Source: Clostridia bacterium | Lineage (GTDB): Bacteria > Bacillota_A > Clostridia > Christensenellales > Aristaeellaceae | Assembly: GCA_017620455.1 (NCBI GenBank) | Contig: JAFZQK010000008.1 | Span: forward strand, 1 to 31,892 | Direction of reading: 5' to 3' | DNA: 31,892 nt | In this document: positions 1 to 8,262 of the stretch, in pieces | Layout of the letters: each line of letters opens with the position of its first letter | How positions within the stretch are numbered: position 1 is the first letter of the stretch | Program-made: the position numbers and the translations under genes | The notes under the pieces: model-generated | Databases searched by the model: none | What the model saw: the letters and a program-made list of their open reading frames with translations, nothing else | Told to the model about the DNA's origin: nothing

Positions 1-846
1 CTTGGCGTAGCAGCCGCCTTCAAAGTTGAATACGCCGTTGTCGTCCCAGCCGTGCTCATCGTCGCCGATCAGCAGGCGCTTGGGATCGGTGGACAGGGTG
101 GTTTTGCCGGTGCCGGAGAGGCCGAAGAAGATGGCGGTGTTTTCGCCCTTCATATCGGTATTGGCGGAGCAGTGCATGCTGGCGATGCCTTTGAGGGGCA
201 GATAGTAGTTCATCATGGAGAACATGCCCTTCTTCATTTCGCCGCCGTACCAGGTGTTCAGGATCACCTGCTCCCGGCTGGTGACGTTGAAGGCCACCAC
301 GGTTTCGCTGTTGAGGCCCAGTTCCTTGTACTGTTCGCACTTGGCCTTGGAAGCGGTGTACACGATGAAATCCGGCTCAAAGGCGGCTTCCTCTTCCTTG
401 GTGGGCTTGATAAACATATTGCGCACGAAATGAGCCTGCCAGGCCACTTCCATCATGAAGCGCACGGCCATGCGGGTGTCCTTGTTGGCGCCGCAGAAGG
501 CATCCACCACGTACAGCTTTTTGTTGCTCAGCTGCTTTTGGGCCAGGTCCTTGACGATCTCCCAGGTTTCCTGGGTCATGGGATGGTTGTCGTTCTTATA
601 TTCAGGCGTGGTCCACCACACGGTGTCCTTGCTGTTTTCGTCCATGACGATGTACTTGTCCTTGGGGGAGCGGCCGGTATAAACGCCGGTCATCACGTTG
701 ACGGCGCCCAGTTCGCTTTCCTTGCCCACGTCATAGCCCGTGAGGGAGGGGTCCATTTCGTCCTTGTACAGGGATTCGTAGGACGGATTGTAGATGATTT
801 CCTTCGTGCCGGTAATGCCGTACCTGGTCAGATCGATGTTCGCCAT
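1..846 (-). CDS. pckA: Phosphoenolpyruvate carboxykinase (ATP), N-terminal part, cut by window edge
   Basis: This enzyme converts oxaloacetate plus ATP to phosphoenolpyruvate, CO2 and ADP in the cytoplasm (gluconeogenesis, or the reverse anaplerotic reaction in fermenters). The visible 282 codons start at ATG 846-844 and run in frame to base 1. The family is usually about 530 residues, so roughly half is present. Visible motifs are the substrate-binding TGRSPKDKY near residues 57-65, the SMHCSAN segment around 223-229, the P-loop GLSGTGKT at 242-249 and LIGDDEHGW at 259-267, which together identify the ATP-dependent family. A GAGAGG ribosome site lies 10 bases before the ATG. The gene has its own promoter and is separated from rsmA by a terminator, so it is a separate transcription unit. 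Confidence 0.97.
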   Translation of the reverse strand, partial: MANIDLTRYGITGTKEIIYNPSYESLYKDEMDPSLTGYDVGKESELGAVNVMTGVYTGRSPKDKYIVMDENSKDTVWWTTPEYKNDNHPMTQETWEIVKDLAQKQLSNKKLYVVDAFCGANKDTRMAVRFMMEVAWQAHFVRNMFIKPTKEEEAAFEPDFIVYTASKAKCEQYKELGLNSETVVAFNVTSREQVILNTWYGGEMKKGMFSMMNYYLPLKGIASMHCSANTDMKGENTAIFFGLSGTGKTTLSTDPKRLLIGDDEHGWDDNGVFNFEGGCYAK

Positions 847-907
847 GATGCACTTACCTCTCTTCTATATTTGATCACAGGATTGGAAATATACGGGGTC
901 GGCTGCC

Positions 908-922
908 GTTGGCAACGCCAAC
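908..922 (-). promoter_or_regulatory. Inverted repeat in the pckA leader (possible operator or hairpin)
   Basis: GTTGGC-AAC-GCCAAC is a perfect 6-bp inverted repeat with a 3-base centre. It sits about 7-21 bases downstream of the predicted pckA start point. This position suits a repressor operator or an RNA 5' hairpin. No factor can be named from the sequence. Confidence 0.4.
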
Positions 923-935
923 TTCAACCAGTTAC

Positions 936-964
936 ATTATATCACAGCGTTTTCATGGGGTCAA
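936..964 (-). promoter_or_regulatory. Sigma-A-type promoter of pckA
   Basis: On the minus strand, TTGACC (964-959) and TATAAT (941-936) are separated by exactly 17 bases, and TGA just before the -10 box gives an extended -10. Transcription should begin near base 929, leaving a leader of about 85 nt before the pckA ATG. This is one of the best promoter matches in the window. Confidence 0.85.
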
Positions 965-1000
965 TTCGGAATATCTGTCGTAAAATCGGCCAAAGACAAC

Positions 1001-1031
1001 AAAAAAAGCGCCCGTCAGCCCGAAGGCTGAC
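1001..1031 (-). terminator. Intrinsic terminator of the yicC-rsmA gene run
   Basis: On the minus strand, GTCAGCC (1031-1025), a TTCG loop and GGCTGAC (1020-1014) form a 7-bp hairpin. It is followed by GGGCGC and then seven T (1007-1001). The rsmA stop codon TGA (1017-1015) lies inside the descending arm, so the last codons of rsmA double as terminator. Confidence 0.85.
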
Positions 1032-1842
1032 AGGCCGCCTTGTCCTTCGCCGCGTTGCTCAGTGCTGCGAACTGCGCAAGAGACAGCGCTTCCCCCCGCA
1101 CGTTCGGAGGGATGCCGCAGCTTTCCATCCATTCCCGGGCTTCCTCCCGGCTGAGATGAAAGGAGGCCATCAGATTGTTTTCCATGGTCTTCCGCCGCAT
1201 GGCGAAGGCCGCTGCAGCCACCCGGAAAAACAGCGCTTCATCCGCCGTCTGCACCGCGGGGGCCTTCCGCCTGCACATCACCACGAAGGCGCTGTCCACC
1301 TTGGGAGGCGGCGTAAAGGCGGCGGCCGGCACGTCCAGGGCGATCCGGATTTCATAGGCATACCGGGCGCGGACGGCCAGCATACCCCAGCCCTCCTCCC
1401 CGGGCCCGGCGGCGATGCGCTGCGCCGCCTCCTTCTGCACCATGACGCTGATGGAATCCACGGGCAGGGAGGACCTGAGCAGCATGGTCATCAGATCCGT
1501 GGTCAGGTAATAGGGAATGTTGGCCACGATGTGGAACCGCGGCCAAATGGAAGTGATCTTCCCCAGGTTCAGCCGCATCACGTCCCCGTGCACCAGACGG
1601 ACGTTGGGATACTTTTCCAGCGCCACCTTCAGGATCGGGATCAGCGCGCCATCCACTTCGATGGCGGTCACTTCCCGGCATTTTTCCGCCAGCGCCTTCG
1701 TAAGCCCGCCGGCTCCCGCGCCGATCTCCAGCACGCAGTCGTCTTCCCCCACGCCGGCCAAATCGACCAGACGGGCGAAAAGCGAATCATCGGTAATAAA
1801 ATTCTGGCCCAGGCTGTGCTTGTGATGGAAGTCCCGCTTCAT
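1015..1842 (-). CDS. rsmA: 16S rRNA (adenine-1518/1519-N6) dimethyltransferase
   Basis: RsmA (KsgA) uses S-adenosylmethionine to dimethylate two adjacent adenines in the 3'-terminal helix of 16S rRNA, a late step of 30S maturation. The 275-aa protein has the family's usual length. It shows the N-terminal HSLGQNFI segment, the SAM-binding VLEIGAGAGGLT (about residues 37-48), the acidic EVD of motif II and the catalytic NIPYY motif near residue 109. ATG 1842-1840 overlaps the rpe stop by four bases (ATGA), so it is translationally coupled as the last gene of the run. In Bacillus subtilis rpe is followed by thiN rather than rsmA, so this placement is a local variation. Confidence 0.97.
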   Translation of the reverse strand: MKRDFHHKHSLGQNFITDDSLFARLVDLAGVGEDDCVLEIGAGAGGLTKALAEKCREVTAIEVDGALIPILKVALEKYPNVRLVHGDVMRLNLGKITSIWPRFHIVANIPYYLTTDLMTMLLRSSLPVDSISVMVQKEAAQRIAAGPGEEGWGMLAVRARYAYEIRIALDVPAAAFTPPPKVDSAFVVMCRRKAPAVQTADEALFFRVAAAAFAMRRKTMENNLMASFHLSREEAREWMESCGIPPNVRGEALSLAQFAALSNAAKDKAACQPSG

Positions 1843-2480
1843 GCCATTTCCCTCACAGCCCGGGCCACCCGGGCCGGATCCTCCGCCCGGAAATACGCCG
1901 TGCCCATCACCAGCACGTTGGCCCCGGCTTTTACGATCTCCGGCGCGTTCTGCAGGTTCACGCCTCCGTCCACCGCGATATCTCCCCGGTAGCCAGCCCT
2001 GCGCAGCCGGCGGATCTTATCCAGTTCGTCCGGCATGAATTTTTGCCCGCCGAACCCCGGCTCCACCGTCATTACCAGCAGGTTTTCGATTTGATCCAGG
2101 TACGGCAGCAGCGTTTCTTCCCCCGTTTCCGGCTTGATGGACAGCCCGCATTTTACGCCCAGCGCTTTGATCGCCTTCAGTGCCTTTTCCGCATCCGGCA
2201 GCACCTCCCGGTGCAGCGTCAGGATATCCGCCCCGGCGTCGGCAAAAACCGAGATATACTTTTCCGGCTCGTCCATCATCAGATGCACGTCCAGCACGCA
2301 GGCCGGAAACGCCTGCCGCACGGCCCTGAGCAGCCCCGGACCGAAGGAAAGATTGGGCACGAAATGGGCGTCCATCACGTCAAAATGCAGCCGCGTGACG
2401 CCGTTTTCCAGCATTTTTTCGATTTCGCCGTGTAAATGCAGCAGATCTGCCGCCAGCAGCGACGGCGCCAGCTCAATCAT
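1839..2480 (-). CDS. rpe: Ribulose-phosphate 3-epimerase
   Basis: This TIM-barrel metalloenzyme interconverts D-ribulose 5-phosphate and D-xylulose 5-phosphate in the pentose phosphate pathway. The 213-aa product begins MIELAPSLLAAD and has the family's metal and phosphate-binding segments: HFDVMDAHFVPN, LDVHLMM, VMTVEPGFGGQKF and the C-terminal VDGGVN and GANVLVMGTAYF. The open frame extends upstream to 2633, but that extension is arginine-rich noise lying over rsgA. ATG 2480-2478 has GGAGGG six bases upstream and overlaps the rsgA stop by eight bases. It is followed by rsmA with an ATGA overlap. Confidence 0.97.
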   Translation of the reverse strand: MIELAPSLLAADLLHLHGEIEKMLENGVTRLHFDVMDAHFVPNLSFGPGLLRAVRQAFPACVLDVHLMMDEPEKYISVFADAGADILTLHREVLPDAEKALKAIKALGVKCGLSIKPETGEETLLPYLDQIENLLVMTVEPGFGGQKFMPDELDKIRRLRRAGYRGDIAVDGGVNLQNAPEIVKAGANVLVMGTAYFRAEDPARVARAVREMA

Positions 2481-3360
2481 AGCGTTCCCTCCATGCCTTC
2501 CGGCAGTCCTCCAGCAGCTGACGGTATCTTTCCAGCCGCCTTTTGTCGATCGTACCCTCCGCCGCCGCCTGCGTAACGGCGCACCCGGGCTCCTTTCCGT
2601 GATAGCAGGGGGAAAAGCGGCATCGGCCCTCATACGGCGTAAACTCGGGATAATACTCCCGGAGCAAGACGGGATCGAACGCCTCGTCCATTTCCAGCAG
2701 GCTGAACCCCGGCGTATCGATGACCCGGATGCTGCCGAAGATGAACAGCTCCGCGTGCCGCGTGGTATTCTTTCCCCGCCGGATCCTGCGGCTGATGTCC
2801 CCGGTTTCCTGGTCCAGGCCGAACAGGGCGTTGAGCAGCGTGGATTTGCCCACGCCGGATTGACCGGAAAAACAGCAGATCTCGTTTTCCAGCCGTTCCT
2901 TCAACGGCTTGAGCCCGCTTTCATCCAGCGCGCTGACGGGGATCAGCTCCGCTTCCGCGCCGCGGTACATTTCCTGCGCCGCCTCCGCGATGCCTTCCCC
3001 CTCCGGCATATCCATCTTATTCAGGATCAGCAGCGCTTTGAGGCCCTGCTTTCGCGCGTAGATCAGCAGCTTGTCCACCAGCAGCCAGTCCGGGGCGGGG
3101 CTGGGCGAAATCACGATGCACAGCAGCGTCACGTTGGCCACCGGCGGCCGCAGGCACTGGCTGGCCCTCGGCAGGATCTCCTCGATCCAGCCGTCCGCAT
3201 CCTCGATCTCTCCGGGAGTGAACAGCACCCGGTCCCCCACCAGCGGGGTCAGGCCCAGCCTGCGGAATTTTTTCTTGGCCCGCAGCACAAATTCCTTTCC
3301 GTCCTCTTCCCGGACGGTATAGAAACCGCCGCGTCCGCGCACCAGGATGCCTTCCCTCAT
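2473..3360 (-). CDS. rsgA: Ribosome small-subunit-dependent GTPase A
   Basis: RsgA (YjeQ/CpgA) is a circularly permuted GTPase that checks late 30S subunit assembly. The 295-aa protein has an N-terminal OB fold (about 1-70). It is followed by GTPase motifs in permuted order: NKMD (G4, about 114), SAL (G5), the P-loop GQSGVGKST (G1, about 166) and DTPG (G3). The C-terminal zinc site CRFSPCYHGKEPGC supplies the expected Cys-Cys-His-Cys ligands. ATG 3360-3358 overlaps the prkC stop by four bases. The same prpC-prkC-rsgA order occurs in B. subtilis, where PrkC phosphorylates this GTPase, so kinase control here is likely by analogy but not shown by sequence. Confidence 0.97.
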   Translation of the reverse strand: MREGILVRGRGGFYTVREEDGKEFVLRAKKKFRRLGLTPLVGDRVLFTPGEIEDADGWIEEILPRASQCLRPPVANVTLLCIVISPSPAPDWLLVDKLLIYARKQGLKALLILNKMDMPEGEGIAEAAQEMYRGAEAELIPVSALDESGLKPLKERLENEICCFSGQSGVGKSTLLNALFGLDQETGDISRRIRRGKNTTRHAELFIFGSIRVIDTPGFSLLEMDEAFDPVLLREYYPEFTPYEGRCRFSPCYHGKEPGCAVTQAAAEGTIDKRRLERYRQLLEDCRKAWRERYD

Positions 3361-5054
3361 TGCGCCGTTCCTTCCGTGCCGGTCTGCTCCTGCGCCGTTT
3401 CCGCGGATACGAACACCGCCAGCTCCACCATCGTCTGTTCCTTCACCTGATCGCCGGTTTTGTACTGCACGCCGTCGGCATCCCGGTACAGCTGTGCCGC
3501 CACCACGTTGAACTGCGTTTCGTCCGTAATGGGGATCACCTGGATCGGCGGCACCAGCTGCAGGTTCAGCTGCTGAATGATCACCATGGCTTCGTCCTGG
3601 GTCTTCCCCACGAGGTTAGGCAGGATCACGCTGCCGCCGCTCAGCGTCACCTGCACCACGCTGCCGCTCTTTTCCAATTCCCCCGCTTCCGGGATCTGGG
3701 TCAGCACGGTATCCCAATCCAGCGGGGAAAGCTGCCTTTCCGGCAGGGGCAGCAATGTAAACCCGCTGCGCTCCATGATGCTCCTGGCTTCTTCCAGGGA
3801 AGCGCCCACCACCTTGGGCACTTCCCTTTCCTCCGGCCCGGTGGAAACGGTGATGCAGACCGTTTCGCCCTTGCGCATGGAGGTGCCGTATTCGGGGGAC
3901 TGGGTGATCACGCGTCCGGCTTCCACCCCGGCGTCCGGGATCCTGTCCACCCTGCAAATGAGATCATTCCGCTCGATCAGTTTCCTGGCGCTGTCCTCCG
4001 TTTCATCCACGCAGTAAGGCGCGGCGGTGGCGTTCACCACCGTATCGTAGATCCGCATCCCGGCCAGGGCCAGCCCCGCCAGCACCGCCAGAATCAGGAT
4101 CCCCGTCAGCGCCCAGGTTTCCCATTTCCAATGGAGCTTCGCCTTCTTTTTTCCGTCCCCCGCCTGCACGGCCGCAGGCTGCACCAGGGAGGTCAGGGGC
4201 TGATCGGACACGCTTTTTTCCATCCACGCGCCATCGGGCTCCTGCAGGGCCCGCTGCAGATCCTGCGCCATTTCCAGGGCGCTCTGATAGCGCATTTCCG
4301 GCTTTTTCTCCATGGCCTTTTCCACCACCCGCACGATGGCGGGCGGCACGTCCGGCCGGATCTCGCCGATGGGCCGGGCTTTGCCGTTGATGTGCTGCAT
4401 GGCCACCGCCACCGGGGTTTCCCCGTCGAAGGGCGGCTGCCCGGTGAGCATTTCATACAGCACCACGCCCACGCTGTAAAGATCGCTGGAGAAAGTGACG
4501 TTCTTGCCGTTTGCCTGTTCGGGGGAAAAGTAGTATACCGAGCCCATCACGCTGTCGTCGGTGGTGATGGTATCGGCGCCCGTCACCCGTGCGATCCCGA
4601 AATCGGATACCTTCACGTGTCCTTCGGAATCCACCAGGATGTTCTGGGGCTTGATATCCCGGTGAATGATGCCGTTTTTATGGGCGTGCTGCAGGGCGGA
4701 CAGGATGCGGATGGCGATCTGGGCGGACAGGTCCGCGGGCAGACGCCCGTTTTGCTGGATCACTTCCTTGAGCGTGCGGCCGCTGACGTATTCCATCACC
4801 AGATACCGCATGTCCCCTTCCTGGCCCACGTCCAGCAGGTTCACGATGTTGTGGTGGCTCATTTTGCTGGCCGCCACCGCTTCCCGGTCGAACCGGTTGA
4901 GGAACTCCGCGTCCTTGCTGAATTCCGGGCGCAGCACCTTCACCGCCACAGAATGGCCGGTGCGCCGGTCCACGGCGCGGTAAACCAGGGCCATGCCGCC
5001 CTTGCCCACGAATTCCACCAGCTCGTATCGGTTGTCCAGCACTTTTCCGATCAT
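3357..5054 (-). CDS. prkC: PASTA-domain Ser/Thr protein kinase
   Basis: This is a transmembrane Hanks-type kinase that senses peptidoglycan fragments and phosphorylates growth and division proteins. Of 565 residues, about 1-270 form the kinase domain: glycine loop GKGGMA (17-22), VAVK lysine 39, HRDIKPQN with catalytic Asp133, DFG 151-153, and an activation loop with Thr162, 164 and 165. A basic linker leads to one membrane helix (about 315-335). The outside part holds three PASTA repeats (about 344-412, 413-483 and 484-553). The first repeat is degenerate at its start. The protein ends in a Gln/Thr-rich tail. It is coupled by ATGA overlaps both to prpC upstream and to rsgA downstream. Confidence 0.96.
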   Translation of the reverse strand: MIGKVLDNRYELVEFVGKGGMALVYRAVDRRTGHSVAVKVLRPEFSKDAEFLNRFDREAVAASKMSHHNIVNLLDVGQEGDMRYLVMEYVSGRTLKEVIQQNGRLPADLSAQIAIRILSALQHAHKNGIIHRDIKPQNILVDSEGHVKVSDFGIARVTGADTITTDDSVMGSVYYFSPEQANGKNVTFSSDLYSVGVVLYEMLTGQPPFDGETPVAVAMQHINGKARPIGEIRPDVPPAIVRVVEKAMEKKPEMRYQSALEMAQDLQRALQEPDGAWMEKSVSDQPLTSLVQPAAVQAGDGKKKAKLHWKWETWALTGILILAVLAGLALAGMRIYDTVVNATAAPYCVDETEDSARKLIERNDLICRVDRIPDAGVEAGRVITQSPEYGTSMRKGETVCITVSTGPEEREVPKVVGASLEEARSIMERSGFTLLPLPERQLSPLDWDTVLTQIPEAGELEKSGSVVQVTLSGGSVILPNLVGKTQDEAMVIIQQLNLQLVPPIQVIPITDETQFNVVAAQLYRDADGVQYKTGDQVKEQTMVELAVFVSAETAQEQTGTEGTAQ

Positions 5055-5758
5055 GCGGACACCTCCGCGATCACCAGGGAAATATTGTCGTGTCCGCCGC
5101 CGTCCAAAGCCATGGAGAGCATTTTATCCGCCGCTTCGGACATGGGCATGGAGCACAGGATCTCCTGCATTTCATTTTCCCGCACGTATTCAGACAGCCC
5201 GTCCGAGCAGATCAGGTATTTGTCCCCCCGCCGTTTGTTCAGGGAGAAAACGTCCGCCGTGACCTCCTCATCCACCCCCAGCGCCCGGGTAATGATGTTG
5301 CGATAAGGGTGGATCAGGGCTTCCTCCTGGGTGATCAGGCCGTCCCGCACCAGCTCCGCCACCATGGAATGATCCTGGCTGATCTGCTCGATCTTTCCGC
5401 CCCGCACCCGGTACGCCCGGCTGTCGCCCACATGGCCCAGCAGGATCCGGCGCTTGTCCTCCCAGATCACGGTGAGCGTGGTGCCCATGCCGTTCAGATC
5501 GGGATCGGACAGCTGGGCTTCATAGATATCGGCGTTGGCTTTCTTGATCGCATTCCGCAGCAGTTCTTCACCGGGCCGGGCGCCGGCAAGCGCTTCCTTC
5601 AGCGTATCCACCGCCATGCGGCTGGCCACGTCTCCCGCTTTGTGCCCGCCCATGCCGTCGGCCACGCCGTAAAGCCCGAACTCCCCGGGCTGCACCAGCA
5701 GCGCGTCCTGATTGGATTTTCTCACGTTCCCGATATGCGTTCTGGATACCGCCTTCAT
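5051..5758 (-). CDS. prpC: PP2C-family protein serine/threonine phosphatase
   Basis: This metal-dependent phosphatase reverses phosphorylation by the adjacent PrkC kinase. The 235-aa protein carries all the PP2C metal motifs: SNQDAL (Asp18), VADGMGGH (Asp34), GDSRAYR, CSDGLSEYV and GGHDNIS, so it should be active. The open frame continues upstream to 5992, but the real start is ATG 5758-5756. MKAVSRTHIGNVRKSNQD is the normal family N terminus, GGAGG lies upstream, and the ATG overlaps the rlmN stop (ATGA). The downstream ATGA overlap with prkC implies balanced kinase and phosphatase synthesis. Confidence 0.96.
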   Translation of the reverse strand: MKAVSRTHIGNVRKSNQDALLVQPGEFGLYGVADGMGGHKAGDVASRMAVDTLKEALAGARPGEELLRNAIKKANADIYEAQLSDPDLNGMGTTLTVIWEDKRRILLGHVGDSRAYRVRGGKIEQISQDHSMVAELVRDGLITQEEALIHPYRNIITRALGVDEEVTADVFSLNKRRGDKYLICSDGLSEYVRENEMQEILCSMPMSEAADKMLSMALDGGGHDNISLVIAEVSA

Positions 5759-6789
5759 GGCTGTGCCTCCTGCATTGCTTTTTTCCTCAGTTGACCGCAG
5801 GCGCCCTCGATATCGTCCCCCATTTCCCGCCGCCGCGTCGCGGAAATATGACGCTTTTCCAGGCAGGAAAGGAAGGAGGCCACCTGTGCTTCCGTAACGC
5901 CCTTCAGTTTCCGTTCCTTCACCGTGTTCAATGGGATCAGGTTCACGTGGCACTGCATGCCCCGGAGCAGATCCGCCAGTTCCTCCGCGCATTTTTCATC
6001 CGCGTTGACGCCGTCGATCAGGGCGTATTCGATCACGATGCGCCGCCCCGTCTTTTCCAGATAATACCGGCAAGCGTCCAGGGTCTCTCCGATGGAATAC
6101 CGGAGGGCGACGGGCATGATTTCCCTCCGGATGGCGTCGGTGGGGGCGTGCAGGGAAAGCGACAGCGTCACCGGCAGCCCTTCCTGCGCAAATCTGCGAA
6201 TCTGGGGAACCAGGCCGCAGGTGCTCAGGGAAATATGCCGGATCCCGATGTTCAGCCCCTCCGGATGGGAAACCAGCCGCAGGAACCGCACCGTTTCATC
6301 GTAGTTGTCCAGCGGTTCCCCACTGCCCATGAGCACGATGTTGTGCACCCGTTCGTCCCGGAGCACCCGATTGGCGCACTGCACCTCCCCCAGCATTTCC
6401 GCCGCCGTCAGATTCCTCACGCACCCGTCCAGGGTGCTGGCGCAGAAGCGGCAGCCCATCCGGCAGCCCACCTGGGTGGAGATGCACAGCGTTGCGCCGT
6501 AGCGGTAGCGCATCAGCACGCCTTCCACGCAGTTGCCGTCCCGAAGGGAGAAAAGGAATTTCCGGGTGCCGTCCAGCCGGGAGATCCGCTCCTCCCGGAT
6601 GGAAACCGGCTGGTCCACGCCCTCCGCTTTCAGCCTTTCCCGGAGCGCCGCGGGCAGATTGGTCATATCGTCAAAGCAGGCGCCGCGATGCAGCCAGGCA
6701 AAGATCTGCCCGGCCCGGAAGGGCTTTTCGCCCATTCCGGCAACGGCATCCCGGATCTCCTCCGGATACATCCCCATCCATTCGCGCAT
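5755..6789 (-). CDS. rlmN: Dual-specificity 23S rRNA A2503 / tRNA A37 C2-methyltransferase (radical SAM)
   Basis: RlmN methylates C2 of A2503 in 23S rRNA and A37 in some tRNAs by a radical SAM mechanism with a methyl-carrying cysteine. The 344-aa protein has the cluster motif CRMGCRFC (Cys109, 113, 116). It also has the GSGEPLDNY segment that binds SAM, the SLSLHA segment and, near the C terminus, GDDIEGACGQL with the expected methyl-carrying cysteine. ATG 6789-6787 is nine bases after the rsmB stop, and a GGAGTGA ribosome site includes that stop. The downstream ATGA overlap couples it to prpC. Confidence 0.96.
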   Translation of the reverse strand: MREWMGMYPEEIRDAVAGMGEKPFRAGQIFAWLHRGACFDDMTNLPAALRERLKAEGVDQPVSIREERISRLDGTRKFLFSLRDGNCVEGVLMRYRYGATLCISTQVGCRMGCRFCASTLDGCVRNLTAAEMLGEVQCANRVLRDERVHNIVLMGSGEPLDNYDETVRFLRLVSHPEGLNIGIRHISLSTCGLVPQIRRFAQEGLPVTLSLSLHAPTDAIRREIMPVALRYSIGETLDACRYYLEKTGRRIVIEYALIDGVNADEKCAEELADLLRGMQCHVNLIPLNTVKERKLKGVTEAQVASFLSCLEKRHISATRRREMGDDIEGACGQLRKKAMQEAQP

Positions 6790-6798
6790 GCCTTTTTG

Positions 6799-8262
6799 TC
6801 ACTCCGTCTTTTTCATCCGTGCGATAAAGAACCCTTCCACGCCGTCCCGGTGCGGCAGCAGCTGCAGCCCCGCGTCCGTCATGCCGGCGGCAAACCTTTC
6901 CCCGATTCCCCCGGGCAGCGCATCCAGGCGGAATTCCGGATGCTTTTTCAAAAAAGCGCGGATCTGATCCCCGTTTTCCTCCGGCAGGATGCTGCAGGTG
7001 GAATACAGCAATACGCCGTTTTTCTTCACATACCGGCAACAGCAGTCCAGCAGCGCTTCCTGGAGCTTCGTCAGCTCCTGCACCGATCCGGGCGTGGCGC
7101 GGTATTTGATGTCCGGCTTGCTGTCCATGACCCCCAGACCGGAGCAGGGCGCGTCCAGCAGCACCGCGTCCATGGTGCCGAACAGGTCCTCCTTGGGAAC
7201 CGCGGCGTCCCGTACCGCAGGGCGCACGTTGTCCAGTCCCAGCCGTCTGGCCGCCGCCCGGATCAGGTTCACCCGATGCTCGTGCACATCCCAGGCGTAA
7301 ACCCGGCCCGTGCCGTTCATCTGCTCTGCGATATACGCCGTTTTTCCGCCGGGCGCGGCGCAGCAGTCCAACACCTGCATGCCGGGCTTCGCGCCCAGCG
7401 CCTGGGCCGCCAGCATGCTGCTTTCCCCCTGGATGGAAAAATAGCCGGAAAGATAATCCGCGTCCCGGCCGATCCCGGAGGCCATCCTCACCCGCCAGGC
7501 GTGGTCCGCTTTCCCCCGCTCCGTTTCCCAGACCTTCTTCTCCAGCAGCTTTTCAAAATCGCCGTCGGAAAAGCGCATCAGATTGGGCCGGATCACGGTA
7601 TAATGGCTGGGGCTGCGGAAAGCGCAGATCTTTTCCGCCTCCGCCGGGCCGTAGGCCGCATTCAGCCTTTCCGCCAGCCATTCCGGCACGGAATACAGGA
7701 TCGACAGGGCCTTGGGCCCCTCCTTCGGATCCGGCCATTTGATCTCGTTTTTTCCCCGCACCACGGCGCGCAGCACCGCGTTGACCAGCCCCGTCAGGCC
7801 TTCCAGCCCGGCGGCCCGGGTCAGCTTCACCGCCTCGTCCACCACCGCGTTTTCGGGCACCCGGTCGTGATACATCAGCTGGCAGGCGCTGATGCGCAGG
7901 ATATCCCGCGCCGTAGGCTCCAGCGCCTCCGCGTCCTTGAGGAAAAACCCCAGGGCGTAGTCGATGCTGATCAGGTTTTCCAGGGCTGTATAGACGATGC
8001 TGGCGCAGAAACGCTTGTCCAGCTGGGACAGATTGGCGTTCTGCAGCCGGTCGTCCAGGGACAGGGCGGCGTAGGCGTCCTTGTGGATCACGTCCTGAAA
8101 AATCTGCAGCGCCGCCTTGCGGGAGCCGGACGGCGCCGCAGCGTTGTTTTTCGCGCCGCCGGGCCGGGCGTTTCCCCGCGGGGCGGGCCGGTACGGCTTT
8201 TTCCCCTCCGGGCCCCGGTTCCCGTTTCTCTTTCCCGGAGCCATGGGCCTGCGTTCATTCAT
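6799..8262 (-). CDS. rsmB: 16S rRNA (cytosine-967-C5)-methyltransferase
   Basis: RsmB (Sun/Fmu) methylates C967 of 16S rRNA. The 487-aa protein starts with an unusual basic, Gly/Pro/Arg-rich, probably disordered tail (about 1-46). A NusB-like RNA-binding domain follows (about 47-185), then the SAM methyltransferase domain with VLDCCAAPGGKTAYIAE, DAPCSGLG and the catalytic-cysteine segment YSTCS. ATG 8262 has GGAGGA eight bases upstream and overlaps the fmt stop by eight bases. The usual family length is about 430-450, so the tail accounts for the excess. A later in-frame ATG at residue 7 is possible but lacks a better ribosome site. Confidence 0.95.
   Translation of the reverse strand: MNERRPMAPGKRNGNRGPEGKKPYRPAPRGNARPGGAKNNAAAPSGSRKAALQIFQDVIHKDAYAALSLDDRLQNANLSQLDKRFCASIVYTALENLISIDYALGFFLKDAEALEPTARDILRISACQLMYHDRVPENAVVDEAVKLTRAAGLEGLTGLVNAVLRAVVRGKNEIKWPDPKEGPKALSILYSVPEWLAERLNAAYGPAEAEKICAFRSPSHYTVIRPNLMRFSDGDFEKLLEKKVWETERGKADHAWRVRMASGIGRDADYLSGYFSIQGESSMLAAQALGAKPGMQVLDCCAAPGGKTAYIAEQMNGTGRVYAWDVHEHRVNLIRAAARRLGLDNVRPAVRDAAVPKEDLFGTMDAVLLDAPCSGLGVMDSKPDIKYRATPGSVQELTKLQEALLDCCCRYVKKNGVLLYSTCSILPEENGDQIRAFLKKHPEFRLDALPGGIGERFAAGMTDAGLQLLPHRDGVEGFFIARMKKTE

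Noticed and set aside
2134..2633. Upstream extension of the rpe frame to 2633
   Set aside because: The extra 51 residues are low-complexity and overlie rsgA; ATG 2480 has the ribosome site and the family N terminus.
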